A DNA stretch of 56,932 nucleotides from a virus. Position numbers and translations under genes: made by a program. The notes below the pieces were generated by a model that was given only the letters and a program-made list of their open reading frames with translations, ran no database searches and had not been told where the DNA came from. Positions 10,301 to 18,991 of this stretch are shown piece by piece. Within the stretch, counting starts at the first letter, position 1; every line of letters starts with the position of its first letter. The stretch spans positions 1-56,932 of IMG/VR virus record IMGVR_UViG_3300032294_002078; one strand, given 5' to 3'.

Positions 10301-11132
10301 AGATAGCGACAAATATTTTTCTTTTTCTAATAATGTAACACAAAAACACGGATTATCTGTACTTTCTAACTTGCACCATTCAACTAATTTAGCAAAATCA
10401 TTAGGATTTACTCATTTTTTTAGAATTGAATATGATTCTGAAATAAAAAATATAAATAAGATAAAACATATAATGTATGAAACTAAAGATAAAAATGGTT
10501 ACATTTATGTAAATGAAGATAAGTATTTATCTTATCAATTATGGTATTTAAGCTTAGATTATTTTACTAAAATTATGCCTAGTATTAATAAAGAAGAAGA
10601 TTATATAAGTTCTAAATTAAAATTAGGAAGTAAAGAAAATGAATTTATTTTAGTAGAAGATTATTTATTGAGATTATTTAGGAATGATAAAGGATACAAA
10701 GATTTAATAGTTAATACACCGAGTCAAGTAAGAATAGACTTTCCAGATTCATCATGGAATACGATAACATCAGCAGCAGAATCTGATTTTATAGTAGATG
10801 GATTTGTATCTTCTGTTTATAAAGTAGCATATTCAAAAGAAGGGATAGAAGAACAGTATTGTCCTATAGATAACACTAAATTTGCTATCGTTACTTGGAA
10901 TTGCAGTTCTACTAATTATAATAAATCTAAAATTGTTATTAAAAGAAAGAATCAAATAGATGAAATATTAGATCATACAATTTCTGGAACCAATGGTCAT
11001 TCCTATAATATATTTGATTTGACAGATGAAAATATAGAAATAGAAATAATAATGAATGATCATAAATCTAAATTTTACGTAATAAATAAAAATAATATAG
11101 AATCACTACAAACTATTATAGCACTCAAATGA
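7356..11132 (+). CDS. Multidomain glycosyltransferase/methyltransferase (GT4-like + FkbM + GT2)
   Basis: 1258 residues. Residues about 1-330 look like a GT-B (GT4-type) transferase (IAPHLSTGGMPQYLYKQ; NVGLFTPRKNQAEVIEYA). A beta-rich segment follows (about 340-430). Residues about 450-650 match FkbM methyltransferases (DIGANSGLFSL for SAM binding; VKIDIEGAEYEII). From about 655 there is a GT2 domain (TVVIPTYNHEKYIEQCVDS; DGDD near 746). Near 906-1160 is a further GT-A-like region (IIIIDAFFHDKK), and a beta-sandwich-like end. It should build and methylate a glycan. It overlaps the next gene by four bases (ATGA). The gene is even more AT-rich than its neighbours, which may mean recent acquisition. 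Confidence 0.8.
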   Translation: MTIFFIAPHLSTGGMPQYLYKQIEALYKEHIVYCLEWDDVTGGNLVVQRNRIKNLLGNRLITLDQDKHHLFKLIEEFNPSVIHLQEIPEMFMPIDVADKFYSINRKYKIIETSHDSSFDISRKIHFPDKFMMVSQYQVETYKPLNIPIELVEYPIEYKTRTHTREKLMNKLGLDPNKKHVINVGLFTPRKNQAEVIEYARTLKDYPIQFHFIGNQADNFQHYWQPLMKDFPSNCKWWGERSDVDTFFEMADLFLFTSRGHATDKETMPLVIREAISWKTPSLIFNLDVYLDYFNKFSNIDYLDFNIKDENIKLILNKLGMEINKVDQVFDISVIASENKINIQYKKHEPVIYKVSIKEKYSNAPLYWFNANFENSSSWWVVPIPTSASDFSKDYAIGTILIEFYDLNNNLVFSKDLFIKDSDQDKIHLNLDNPFDCLFNNYNEMFLENKYDCYELDTLDLVLDIGANSGLFSLLCANKGVKKVYAFEPNKESLVNLNSVTKNLSVEIVEKAVYTKDEDLKFYIDPTNTTIGSLSKEHLEIHATSLEEVIVPAISLKTFVKQNNIDKISLVKIDIEGAEYEIIDELEDEVFNIIDAFLIEYHDNKNQKVKKLIDKLVSKGFDIDQIRDQNSKNNHNIKDSYATAPLGTIYAKKSIEEKLLTVVIPTYNHEKYIEQCVDSVLRQKTLFNFNVLISDDCSTDSTWKILQKYKNNKNVILNKNKINQGASSLMVSTLLKRVKSEYVTILDGDDFYVDDYKLQKQIDFLQSNSEYSVYSTGYFQKETENPEEEYTKFTCYGIEPEVELLNNIEANYMSFGFMFRNIFKQENYSFPEWFFHEDVFDPYWALHCLLLETGSGRNDRWPGGVYRITPGGAYGEKDWNWKMEVGAKQSKIIKNAYKDIIDLKNKIKPIIIIDAFFHDKKCFTTFKKTLSNLKNTKIPIMLVTNSKFSESLINEVDYILYDNNNRLFKNEYVSDDTVFVWYKDSDKYFSFSNNVTQKHGLSVLSNLHHSTNLAKSLGFTHFFRIEYDSEIKNINKIKHIMYETKDKNGYIYVNEDKYLSYQLWYLSLDYFTKIMPSINKEEDYISSKLKLGSKENEFILVEDYLLRLFRNDKGYKDLIVNTPSQVRIDFPDSSWNTITSAAESDFIVDGFVSSVYKVAYSKEGIEEQYCPIDNTKFAIVTWNCSSTNYNKSKIVIKRKNQIDEILDHTISGTNGHSYNIFDLTDENIEIEIIMNDHKSKFYVINKNNIESLQTIIALK

Positions 11133-13210
11133 AAATAGTTAATGTTACTCCAGGTTTAATTCCTATTCCACCTAATGGTTGGGGAGCAGTGGAAAAAATT
11201 ATATGGGAGATCCATAACTGCCTCCTAAAACTAGGCCATGATCCCAAGATTTCATATCTGGACGAGGTAAATGATTATGATGTAGTTCATATTCATGTGG
11301 CAAACCTAGCGAACCTGGCGCATGAGAGAGGTATTCCTTATTACTTTACTATGCATGATCACCACGCCTATCTTTATGGGAAAGATTCTAGTGCATATAA
11401 AGAAAATTTATTAGCTATAAAAAATGCGCAAAAAGCATTTGTACCGGCTAAATTCTTAGTAGATTACTTTGAAGGAATACCAGAATACTTTTCTCATGGT
11501 GTAAACACAGATTACTTTACTCCTACAGGAGTTAAAGAACATAAATTGTTATGCGTAGCAAATAATGGATTTATTCATGATCAATCTGAAGATAGAAAAG
11601 GATTTAATTATGCTATTGAAGCCGCTAAACAATTGAATCTTCCTATTACTATAGCAGGACCTAGTAATAACAAAAACTATTTTGAAAAGTTTCCTTCTGA
11701 CTACAATAAGCTCACTATTCTTTATGATTTAACTGAAGACGAATTAAGAGACTTATATAAAGAGCATAGTATATTTGTTCATGCATCTATATTAGAAGCA
11801 GGACATCCTAATTTAACTTTACTTGAAGCCATGGCATCAGGTCTTCCTGTAGTAGGGACTTATGAAGATAATAATGATCTAAAAGGCTTAATCAAAGTAA
11901 AAAGAAATACAAATCAAATAGTAGAAGCTATATCTAAATTAATAAACCCAATAAAGTATCTTAGATATTCTAAACTAGCTAAAACAACAGCATTAGAATT
12001 GTCGTGGATGAATAGAACAAAAGAGTTAGTAAAAAAATATTCTAATACTATGAAAGATCAACTTATACAAGGTTATGAAAATACAGAAATATTAGCAATA
12101 CCTTCAAAAGAATCTATTCCTCAATTTAATATCAATTTTATTCAAGGCGCTTTCTTTGAAATTGTTGGAGGAAAAAAATTAGATTATGAAGTATCTTTTA
12201 CAGATAATAAAACAAATGAAGTTTTACATTCAGGTAAAATATCCTCTAACTGTTGGATTAAAGCTAGTAAACAAAATTTTATTGATTGGAAAATAATAGC
12301 ATTAGATGGAATTCATGAATATGAATATAATTTAGACTTAAAAGATAAAAGAGTATATATTGCATTAGATTCTAAATCTTTAGGCGATACTTTAGCATGG
12401 TTTCCTTATATAGAAGAGTTTCAAAAAAAGTATAATTGTAAAATAATAACATCAACATTTTGGAATCACTTTTTTGAAAAAGAATATCCTAATTTTGAGT
12501 TTGTTAAACCTGGAGAAACTGTTAATAACCTTTATGCAATGTATACTATAGGATGGTTTTATAATGAAGATGGAACTATTGATTATAATAAGAATCCTAG
12601 AGATTTTAAACACATTCCACTTCAACAAACAGCATCTGATATTTTAGGTTTAGAGTATAAAGAACTAAGACCTAGACTATCTGTTGATAAAAACATAAAG
12701 AAAGAAAAACTAATTTCAATAGCGGTACATAGTACAGCGCAAGCTAAATACTGGAATAATAAAACAGGTTGGCAAAAGGTAGTTGATTATGTAAAAAGTC
12801 TTGGATATAGAGTTATTATGCTGTCAAAAGAAGAAGACGGTTATATGGGCAATGCTAATCCTAAAGGAATAGAATATCTTTATAATACCAGTATAGAAAA
12901 AACAATAGAAATACTACAAAAATCAGAAATGTTTATTGGTATTAGTAGTGGTCTTAGTTGGCTTAGTTGGGCACTAGGAACTAAAACATGCGTAGTATCT
13001 GGATTTTCTGATCCTATAACTGAATTTGAAGATGTAATTAGAATATATACAAAAAATGGATTCTGTAGAGGTTGTTTTAATACACATCAGTTAGATGCTG
13101 GGGATTGGAATTGGTGTCCAAAACATAAAGGAACACAAAGACAGTTTGAATGCAGCAAAACAATATCAGGAGAAGAAGTTATAAAAGCCATTGAAAAGCA
13201 TATTTCTTAG
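11129..13210 (+). CDS. Bifunctional glycosyltransferase: GT4 + autotransporter-heptosyltransferase-like domain
   Basis: 693 residues. Residues 1-310 form a GT4-type domain (PPNGWGAVEKIIWEI; EAGHPNLTLLEAMASGLPVVG). A beta-rich linker leads to residues about 405-693, which resemble the bacterial autotransporter O-heptosyltransferase family (TibC/BAHT): SLGDTLAWFPYIEEF, HSTAQAKYWN, SSGLSWLSWALGT, and four cysteines in FCRGCFNTHQ, NWCPKH and FECSKT near residues 645-677 that match the family's iron-finger. Known members attach heptose to Ser in beta-helix adhesins. Here the likely targets are the adjacent Ser/Thr-rich fibres, which is inference; host surface sugars are the alternative. Confidence 0.78.
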   Translation: MKIVNVTPGLIPIPPNGWGAVEKIIWEIHNCLLKLGHDPKISYLDEVNDYDVVHIHVANLANLAHERGIPYYFTMHDHHAYLYGKDSSAYKENLLAIKNAQKAFVPAKFLVDYFEGIPEYFSHGVNTDYFTPTGVKEHKLLCVANNGFIHDQSEDRKGFNYAIEAAKQLNLPITIAGPSNNKNYFEKFPSDYNKLTILYDLTEDELRDLYKEHSIFVHASILEAGHPNLTLLEAMASGLPVVGTYEDNNDLKGLIKVKRNTNQIVEAISKLINPIKYLRYSKLAKTTALELSWMNRTKELVKKYSNTMKDQLIQGYENTEILAIPSKESIPQFNINFIQGAFFEIVGGKKLDYEVSFTDNKTNEVLHSGKISSNCWIKASKQNFIDWKIIALDGIHEYEYNLDLKDKRVYIALDSKSLGDTLAWFPYIEEFQKKYNCKIITSTFWNHFFEKEYPNFEFVKPGETVNNLYAMYTIGWFYNEDGTIDYNKNPRDFKHIPLQQTASDILGLEYKELRPRLSVDKNIKKEKLISIAVHSTAQAKYWNNKTGWQKVVDYVKSLGYRVIMLSKEEDGYMGNANPKGIEYLYNTSIEKTIEILQKSEMFIGISSGLSWLSWALGTKTCVVSGFSDPITEFEDVIRIYTKNGFCRGCFNTHQLDAGDWNWCPKHKGTQRQFECSKTISGEEVIKAIEKHIS

Positions 13211-13254
13211 TATAATTTATAAATCCCAAATATGTATTAGAAAGATAGTCCGAG

Positions 13255-16200
13255 ATGGGATTTCGTATAGAAGCGCCTAAACAAGACGGTAACGCCAGGT
13301 TCAACACTCTTAAAGTTAATCTAAATGAAAATAATTTAGCTACTAGAGTAGTTGTTGTAGATGAAGAAGGCAAGTTCTACTATGGATCTGGCGGTGGAGG
13401 TGGCACTGGAGGAACTAATGGTACATCTGGAGCTAATGGATCATCTGGAACCTCAGGAACCGGTTTTAATACTATATCTAATCCACAACTAGGTAGAGTT
13501 TTATTATCAGATGGCTCTACAAATTCTGCTATAGCATCTACAAATTTAAATTTTTTAAATAATACGCTTCAAGTAACAGGAAGTTTAATAGCAGATAGTC
13601 TATTAATAAATTCTGATGTATTTGAGTTTACAGGATCATTAAGAGTTTTAGGTGGAATTACAGGTTCACTTCAAGGTACTTCTAGTTGGGCAATAAATGC
13701 TTTAACAGCATCGTCTGCTGATAGCTTTATTGTTAGATCAGACAAGTTTGAATTTACAGGTTCTTTAGAGGTATTAGGTGGAATTACGGGTTCTTTATTA
13801 GGAACTTCTAGTTACGCATTAACGGCTTCACACGCACTAAATGTTCAAGGCACCGCTAGTTGGGCATATAATGCTTTAACAGCATCATCCGCTGATGACT
13901 TTTATATAAGAGCAGACAAGTTTGAATTTACAGGCTCTCTTGAAGTATTAGGAGGTATTACTGGATCTTTACTAGGAACGGCTAGTTATGCGGTTACAGC
14001 TTCACATGCACTAAATGTAGTAGGTACTGCAAGTTGGGCGTATAACGCACTAACAGCGTCTTCCGCAGACGATTTCTACATCAGAGCTGATAAGTTTGAA
14101 TTTACAGGCTCTCTTGAAGTAGACGGGGGAATTACGGGATCTTTATTAGGAACAGCTTCTTATGCAATTACTGCTTCCCACGCACTAAATGTAGTTGGAA
14201 CAGCAAGTTGGGCATATAATGCTTTAACAGCATCATCTGCTGATGACTTTTTAGTTAGAGGTACTTTAACCGCACAAACTATTGTTGCTCAAGTAATTAC
14301 TTCTAGTACACAATATATAACTGGCTCAACTATATTCGGGTCTCAACTTTCTAATACCCATCAATTTACTGGCTCTGTTTATATAACTGGAAGTTTAACA
14401 ACTGATGATTTAACAGTTTTAGCAGACAATTTTGAATTTACAGGTTCACTTGAAGTACTAGGAGGCATTACTGGATCGTTATTAGGTACTTCTAGTTACG
14501 CAATAACTGCGTCACATGCATTAAACGTAGTAGGAACTGCTTCTTGGGCATATAATGCTTTAACAGCATCATCCGCTGATGACTTTTATATAAGAGCAGA
14601 CAAGTTTGAATTTACAGGCTCTCTTGAAGTTAATGGTGGAATTACTGGTTCACTATATGGAACTTCTAGTTGGGCAGTAAGCGCGTCTTGGTCACCAGGA
14701 TCAACCCAATCAGATACTGCATCTTATGTATCATCTTCTAATGTATATGGTCCTTATGGATTTGATAGTATACAAACAGCATCATTTGCTTTTACAGCAT
14801 CATCCGCCGATAGCTTTATTGTTAGATCTGACAAGTTTGAATTTACTGGTTCACTTGAAGTACTAGGATTTATAACAAGTAGTGGAGATCTTTTTATAAG
14901 AAGTACAACATCAGAACCCATAACAATAGGTAGAGGTTTTTATTCTGCTAGTAATGATAACAATATAGTTTTTGGACATGCTTCTTTAGTAAATGCTGTA
15001 AGCAGCTCAGATCGCAATATAGCTATAGGAGACTATGCATTAAATACACTAGTTTCCGGAATTGAAAACGTTGCTATAGGATATGGCGCTTTAAGATACG
15101 CAATAAATAATAGAAATACTGCTGTAGGTGCTTATGCTTTATTCTATACAACAGGATCTACAGGCTTTAGAAATAATGCATTTGGTGCTTATGCTCTAGC
15201 TTTCAACACTACTGGTGAAGTAAATAATGCATTTGGTTCTTATGCTCTATATAGAAATACTGTAGATGATTATAATGCTGCATTTGGTGATTTTGGTTTA
15301 TTTAATCTATCAACTGGATCTTCTAATGCAGCACTAGGACAAGCAGCAGGATATAATTTAAGGTCTGGAGAGGGTAATGTAATTATTGGTAGAGGAGCAG
15401 CTCCTAGTTTATTATCAGGTAGTAATAATACTATTATAGGTGCAATAACACCAAGTGCTGATATTAACACACCAGTCTTCGGCCTTTTAACTGGTAGTTA
15501 TAATACAATTATAGGATCAAATATAAAAGGACTATCTTCTATTCTTGACAATAATATTATTATTGCTGATGGTCAAGGTACTATAAGAGCATGGCATAAT
15601 GCAATAAGCTGGTCATTTTCAGGTTCAGTAGTTGCACCTCAAGGATTTACAGGTTCACTTCAAGGTACTTCTAGTTGGGCAATAAATGCTTTAACAGCAT
15701 CGTCTGCAGATAATTTTTATGTTAGATCAGACAAGTTTGAATTTACTGGTTCTTTAGAAGTGTTAGGTGGAATTACAGGATCTTTATATGGTACAGCAAG
15801 TTGGGCAGTAAGTGCATCATGGACACCTGCTTCAATACAATCTGATACAGCTTCTTTTGTAACTGCATCAAATGTATGGGGACCGTTTGGGTCTAATAGT
15901 ATAAGAAGCGCATCATATGCAGCAACAGCATCATCCGCTGATAGCTTTATTGTTAGATCAGACAAGTTTGAATTTACTGGTTCTTTAGAAGTGTTAGGTG
16001 GAATTACAGGATCTCTATTAGGTACAGCTAGTTTTGCTACAACCGCTTCATATGCTTTAAATGCAGGATCAACATTTCCTTTTTCAGGATCTGCTGTTAT
16101 AACAGGAAGTCTTTTAATTTCCGGTAGTGGATTGAGTACTCAGTTTATATCTAATGCAAATAATCCACTTTATATCTATACGTTTAATGATCCTAGTAAT

Positions 16201-16869
16201 TCTACTTATGGAAGACTGAGGTTTTACTATGATTCTATTCAGCATAGAATAACTAGTGAAGGCGCAGGCGGGGCTTCGAGAGATTTAGGATTAATGGGTG
16301 GAGGTGCAGGTGGACAGTTGTATTTAGGAACAGGTGGTACAAACAGATGGTATATTACAGGTACATTTAATGCTTTAGGATCAGGACATTTTTTACCAGT
16401 AGGAGATAATCTTTATAATATTGGAGATCCAACTGCTAGGGTTGCTAATTACTATGGGGTAGGAAGCTATATATCTAATTTATTAAATGTAACCGGATCT
16501 GCAAATATTTCAGGAAGTGTAATAATAACAGGATCTTTAAATCTTAACGGAACTGCTACAGTAACAACTTTAGTAGAAACGTCTACTAGAACATTAAAAG
16601 AAAATATACAAAATTATTCAATAGATTTAGAAAAATTTAAAAACTTAAATCCTGTTACATTTAATTGGAAAGATACTAAAAAAGAAGATATAGGTCTAAT
16701 AGCAGAAGAATTAGAAAATCTATTTCCTGAATTTGTATCTAAAGATGATACAGGAAATCCTATAGGTATACAGTATGGAAAACTAGGTATTATATTTATA
16801 AACGTAATAAAGGAGCAACAAAAAAGAATAGAATTATTAGAGAATCAAGTTAAACAATTAATTAAGTAA
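13255..16869 (+). CDS. Long modular tail fibre with C-terminal S74 intramolecular chaperone
   Basis: 1204 residues. It has a short N-terminal head (MGFRIEAPKQDG), a six-triplet collagen-like stretch, then nine DxFEFTGSLxVLGGITGSL modules. These alternate with GTASxAxTASHAL and SWAYNALTASSAD segments. YadA-like beads (VAIGYGALR, NTAVGAYAL, NNAFGAYAL) occupy about residues 560-760. The last ~100 residues are a peptidase S74 domain (STRTLKENIQNY; IGLIAEELENLFPEFVSK), with Ser and Lys five residues apart as in the known Ser-Lys dyad. S74 domains guide fibre trimerisation and then cut themselves off. It follows the glycosyltransferase genes by 44 bases. Confidence 0.88.
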   Translation: MGFRIEAPKQDGNARFNTLKVNLNENNLATRVVVVDEEGKFYYGSGGGGGTGGTNGTSGANGSSGTSGTGFNTISNPQLGRVLLSDGSTNSAIASTNLNFLNNTLQVTGSLIADSLLINSDVFEFTGSLRVLGGITGSLQGTSSWAINALTASSADSFIVRSDKFEFTGSLEVLGGITGSLLGTSSYALTASHALNVQGTASWAYNALTASSADDFYIRADKFEFTGSLEVLGGITGSLLGTASYAVTASHALNVVGTASWAYNALTASSADDFYIRADKFEFTGSLEVDGGITGSLLGTASYAITASHALNVVGTASWAYNALTASSADDFLVRGTLTAQTIVAQVITSSTQYITGSTIFGSQLSNTHQFTGSVYITGSLTTDDLTVLADNFEFTGSLEVLGGITGSLLGTSSYAITASHALNVVGTASWAYNALTASSADDFYIRADKFEFTGSLEVNGGITGSLYGTSSWAVSASWSPGSTQSDTASYVSSSNVYGPYGFDSIQTASFAFTASSADSFIVRSDKFEFTGSLEVLGFITSSGDLFIRSTTSEPITIGRGFYSASNDNNIVFGHASLVNAVSSSDRNIAIGDYALNTLVSGIENVAIGYGALRYAINNRNTAVGAYALFYTTGSTGFRNNAFGAYALAFNTTGEVNNAFGSYALYRNTVDDYNAAFGDFGLFNLSTGSSNAALGQAAGYNLRSGEGNVIIGRGAAPSLLSGSNNTIIGAITPSADINTPVFGLLTGSYNTIIGSNIKGLSSILDNNIIIADGQGTIRAWHNAISWSFSGSVVAPQGFTGSLQGTSSWAINALTASSADNFYVRSDKFEFTGSLEVLGGITGSLYGTASWAVSASWTPASIQSDTASFVTASNVWGPFGSNSIRSASYAATASSADSFIVRSDKFEFTGSLEVLGGITGSLLGTASFATTASYALNAGSTFPFSGSAVITGSLLISGSGLSTQFISNANNPLYIYTFNDPSNSTYGRLRFYYDSIQHRITSEGAGGASRDLGLMGGGAGGQLYLGTGGTNRWYITGTFNALGSGHFLPVGDNLYNIGDPTARVANYYGVGSYISNLLNVTGSANISGSVIITGSLNLNGTATVTTLVETSTRTLKENIQNYSIDLEKFKNLNPVTFNWKDTKKEDIGLIAEELENLFPEFVSKDDTGNPIGIQYGKLGIIFINVIKEQQKRIELLENQVKQLIK
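13600..16060 (+). repeat. 174/231-bp fibre modules
   Basis: The start of the DKFEFTGSLEV unit recurs at 13741, 13915, 14089, 14425, 14599, 14830, 15730 and 15961, after a first diverged unit near 13612. Spacings of 174 bases (58 codons) are exact for consecutive units. Two units are 231 bases long, with 19 extra codons (QSDTASYV-type insert). Most differences between units are synonymous third-base changes. Confidence 0.88.
14920..15540 (+). repeat. YadA-like bead repeats in long fibre
   Basis: About eight beads of the type N(T/N)A(V/F)GxYAL, each separated by 15-22 residues. They match the bead region of the truncated fibre at 850-1280. Confidence 0.65.
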
Positions 16870-16870
16870 A

Positions 16871-17386
16871 ATGGCTCAATTACAAAGTACATCTATTACA
16901 GGCTCTTTAACAGCTTCTTTATTAGAAGCAAATAGCTTGTTAATTAGCGCAGATGTATTTGAATTTACTGGTTCACTAAAAGTTTTAGGTAGTATAACCG
17001 GGTCTTTATTAGGCACATCTAGTTTTGCTTTAACTGCTTCTTACTTAGAAGGATCTAATATACAAGGAATTTCTGGATTTAGAATAGGAACCGGAAGTGT
17101 GTCTGCTAGTGTAAATGTAACTCCTCAAAATTTATTTTTAATTAATTCTGGATTTACACAATATTTTAATATATCTAGTTCAGGAGATACAGACATATAT
17201 AGTAATTTATTTATAGTTCGTAATTTTACAACAAAACAACCAGTTTTAACAGTTAGTCAGAGTATAATTCAGATAGCAACGCAGTCTTTTGATCCAACAG
17301 GAAATACTAAAGCTGGATCTATTTGGTTTACATCTGCGTCAATGTATGTAGGATTGGAAGAGTACACATACATTGAACCTAACTAA
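16871..17386 (+). CDS. Short fibre-module protein
   Basis: 171 residues. The N-terminal third repeats the fibre module (SADVFEFTGSLKVLGSITGSL, then GTSSFALTASYLEG). The remainder is beta-rich with a GSIWFTSASMYVGLEEY end and has no chaperone domain. It starts one base after the stop of the long fibre, so the two are probably translated together. It may be a fibre subunit or cap that shares an assembly surface with the long fibre. It is a paralogue by module rather than a fragment. Confidence 0.65.
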   Translation: MAQLQSTSITGSLTASLLEANSLLISADVFEFTGSLKVLGSITGSLLGTSSFALTASYLEGSNIQGISGFRIGTGSVSASVNVTPQNLFLINSGFTQYFNISSSGDTDIYSNLFIVRNFTTKQPVLTVSQSIIQIATQSFDPTGNTKAGSIWFTSASMYVGLEEYTYIEPN

Positions 17387-17402
17387 CTTATTTAGATAGA
17401 GT

Positions 17403-17412
17403 ATATTTATTA
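17403..17412 (+). promoter_or_regulatory. Late-promoter-like box ATATTTATTA
   Basis: Lies 18 bases before the start at 17431 in an otherwise gene-free 44-base gap. Confidence 0.55.
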
Positions 17413-17430
17413 ATAGATAAAAAAAATTAA

Positions 17431-18756
17431 ATGGCAACTTGGAAAAAAGTCATAACCTCTGGTAGTCAGGCAGAACTTGCAACATTAGGAGTAGATAGTT
17501 CGTTTATAGTAAATGCTGATGTATTTCAATTTACTGGTTCTATAAGACTGCAAGGAGGAATAACTGGATCTTCAACCGGTGTAACTTTATTAGGCACATC
17601 TAGTTTTGCAATTAGTGCATCATATTCCCCAGGATCAGATCAATCACAAACTGCTGTTAATTCTGTAATTACTGATACTACAACAGGAGCTGGCCCTTAT
17701 TATGTTACTTTTGTAGATGGTACAACAGGTAACAGAGGCATTAGAGTTGATAGTAATACATTAACATTTAATGCATCAACTAATACTTTAAGTGTTACTA
17801 ATATAACTAGTAGTTTATTTGGTACTTCTTCTTGGGCTCAAAATGCTTTAGTTGCTAGTGCATCTACAGTTACTGACACTACAACAGGTGTTGGTCCTTT
17901 TTATGTTACTTTTGTAGATGGCACAACAGGTAATAGACCATTAAGAGTTGATAGTGCAACTTTGACTTTTAATGCTACAGATAATTTATTAACTGTAACA
18001 GCTTCACGCGCTATAACTTCTTCAAATGCAAATACAGCATCTTTAGCTTTATCAGCAGCTCAAGTAGCAAATTCTTTAACTGCTGGGGCAGGTTTAACAG
18101 GAACAACATTTAATGGTTCTGCCGCATCAACTTTTGATGTAGGAGCAGGAGCTTTAATTACTGTATTAGCAGATGCTGTTCAAGTGTCTACGTCGTCTCT
18201 TACAACAAATCAAATTCCTAGATTAGGATCAAATACTTTAGCAGGATCTAATATATCAGATACTGGAACACAAGTACAAATTGCAGCAGGTGCATCTTCT
18301 GGTTTAAGTATAGCCGCAGGCGGTATAACAGTTACTGGAAATTCTACATTCAATAATAACTTAACGGTAACTGGCGACTTAACAGTTGCAGGTACGGCTA
18401 GTTTTCAAAATACACAAAACTTATTAATTGGAGATAGATTTGCAGCATTAGCTTCAGGATCTACTACATTAACAGAAGGTGGTATTATAATTGTTTCATC
18501 CACTGGTGCAGGAGGAATGTCTGGATCTGCTTTTTATTTAGAAGCAACAGATGCAGGTACATATGGAAGATTTGCTGTAGCGTTTAACGTTCATGCGTCC
18601 GCATCAGCAATTACCACTCCAGATGAATATGCAGTAACAGCAAAAATATCACCATCATCTAATCCATCGGCAGCTCCAACATGGGGTGGCGCTAATAATG
18701 GTTCTGGTAATATGTGGATTAAAAACGACACTGGAGATATATTTATATATGCATAA
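17431..18756 (+). CDS. Fibre-like virion structural protein
   Basis: 441 residues, starting MATWKKVITSGSQAELATL, an N-terminus shared with the fibre at 19318 (MPSWKKIITSG), so both probably dock on the same partner. It has a fibre module (FQFTGSIRLQGGITGS), two copies of a VTDTTTGxGPxYVTFVDGTTGNR repeat 201 bases apart, and a beta-rich shaft with TFNNNLTVTGDLTVAGTASF. The C-terminal domain ends in GNMWIKNDTGDIFIYA. It has no S74 domain. I infer a short fibre or baseplate-attached appendage. Confidence 0.72.
   Translation: MATWKKVITSGSQAELATLGVDSSFIVNADVFQFTGSIRLQGGITGSSTGVTLLGTSSFAISASYSPGSDQSQTAVNSVITDTTTGAGPYYVTFVDGTTGNRGIRVDSNTLTFNASTNTLSVTNITSSLFGTSSWAQNALVASASTVTDTTTGVGPFYVTFVDGTTGNRPLRVDSATLTFNATDNLLTVTASRAITSSNANTASLALSAAQVANSLTAGAGLTGTTFNGSAASTFDVGAGALITVLADAVQVSTSSLTTNQIPRLGSNTLAGSNISDTGTQVQIAAGASSGLSIAAGGITVTGNSTFNNNLTVTGDLTVAGTASFQNTQNLLIGDRFAALASGSTTLTEGGIIIVSSTGAGGMSGSAFYLEATDAGTYGRFAVAFNVHASASAITTPDEYAVTAKISPSSNPSAAPTWGGANNGSGNMWIKNDTGDIFIYA
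17672..18000 (+). repeat. Tandem DTTTGxGPxYVTFVDG repeat, period 201 bases
   Basis: Two copies, starting at about 17671 and 17872. The protein is nearly identical through the first 20 residues, with several synonymous base differences. Confidence 0.7.
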
Positions 18757-18772
18757 AATAATATAATTAGTT

Positions 18773-18985
18773 ATGGCATTTAATTTAAAACAAGTTATAG
18801 TTGCTGGAGAGCCTACTTCTTTAACAGATACAGGGAAGGCTATAAAACCAAGTGATTTATCTAAAGAAGAATTAGAATATCTACTAACACTTCTTAAGAA
18901 TGCAGATCTTAAAGGACATCAAATAGAGATGTTCTATTCAATGATAGTCAAATTACAAAACCAATATGTTTCAGTAAATAAATAG
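18773..18985 (+). CDS. Hypothetical small helical protein
   Basis: 70 residues, family not recognised. It has a short N-terminal segment (MAFNLKQVIVAGEP) and then two predicted helices (SKEELEYLLTLLKNADLKG; HQIEMFYSMIVKLQNQYV). It lies 16 bases after a fibre gene and 6 bases before another small helical protein. The AGTTATG start context is the one used throughout this genome. It could be a fibre-assembly chaperone, given its place among fibre genes, but that is a guess. Confidence 0.6.
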   Translation: MAFNLKQVIVAGEPTSLTDTGKAIKPSDLSKEELEYLLTLLKNADLKGHQIEMFYSMIVKLQNQYVSVNK

Positions 18986-18991
18986 TAAGTT

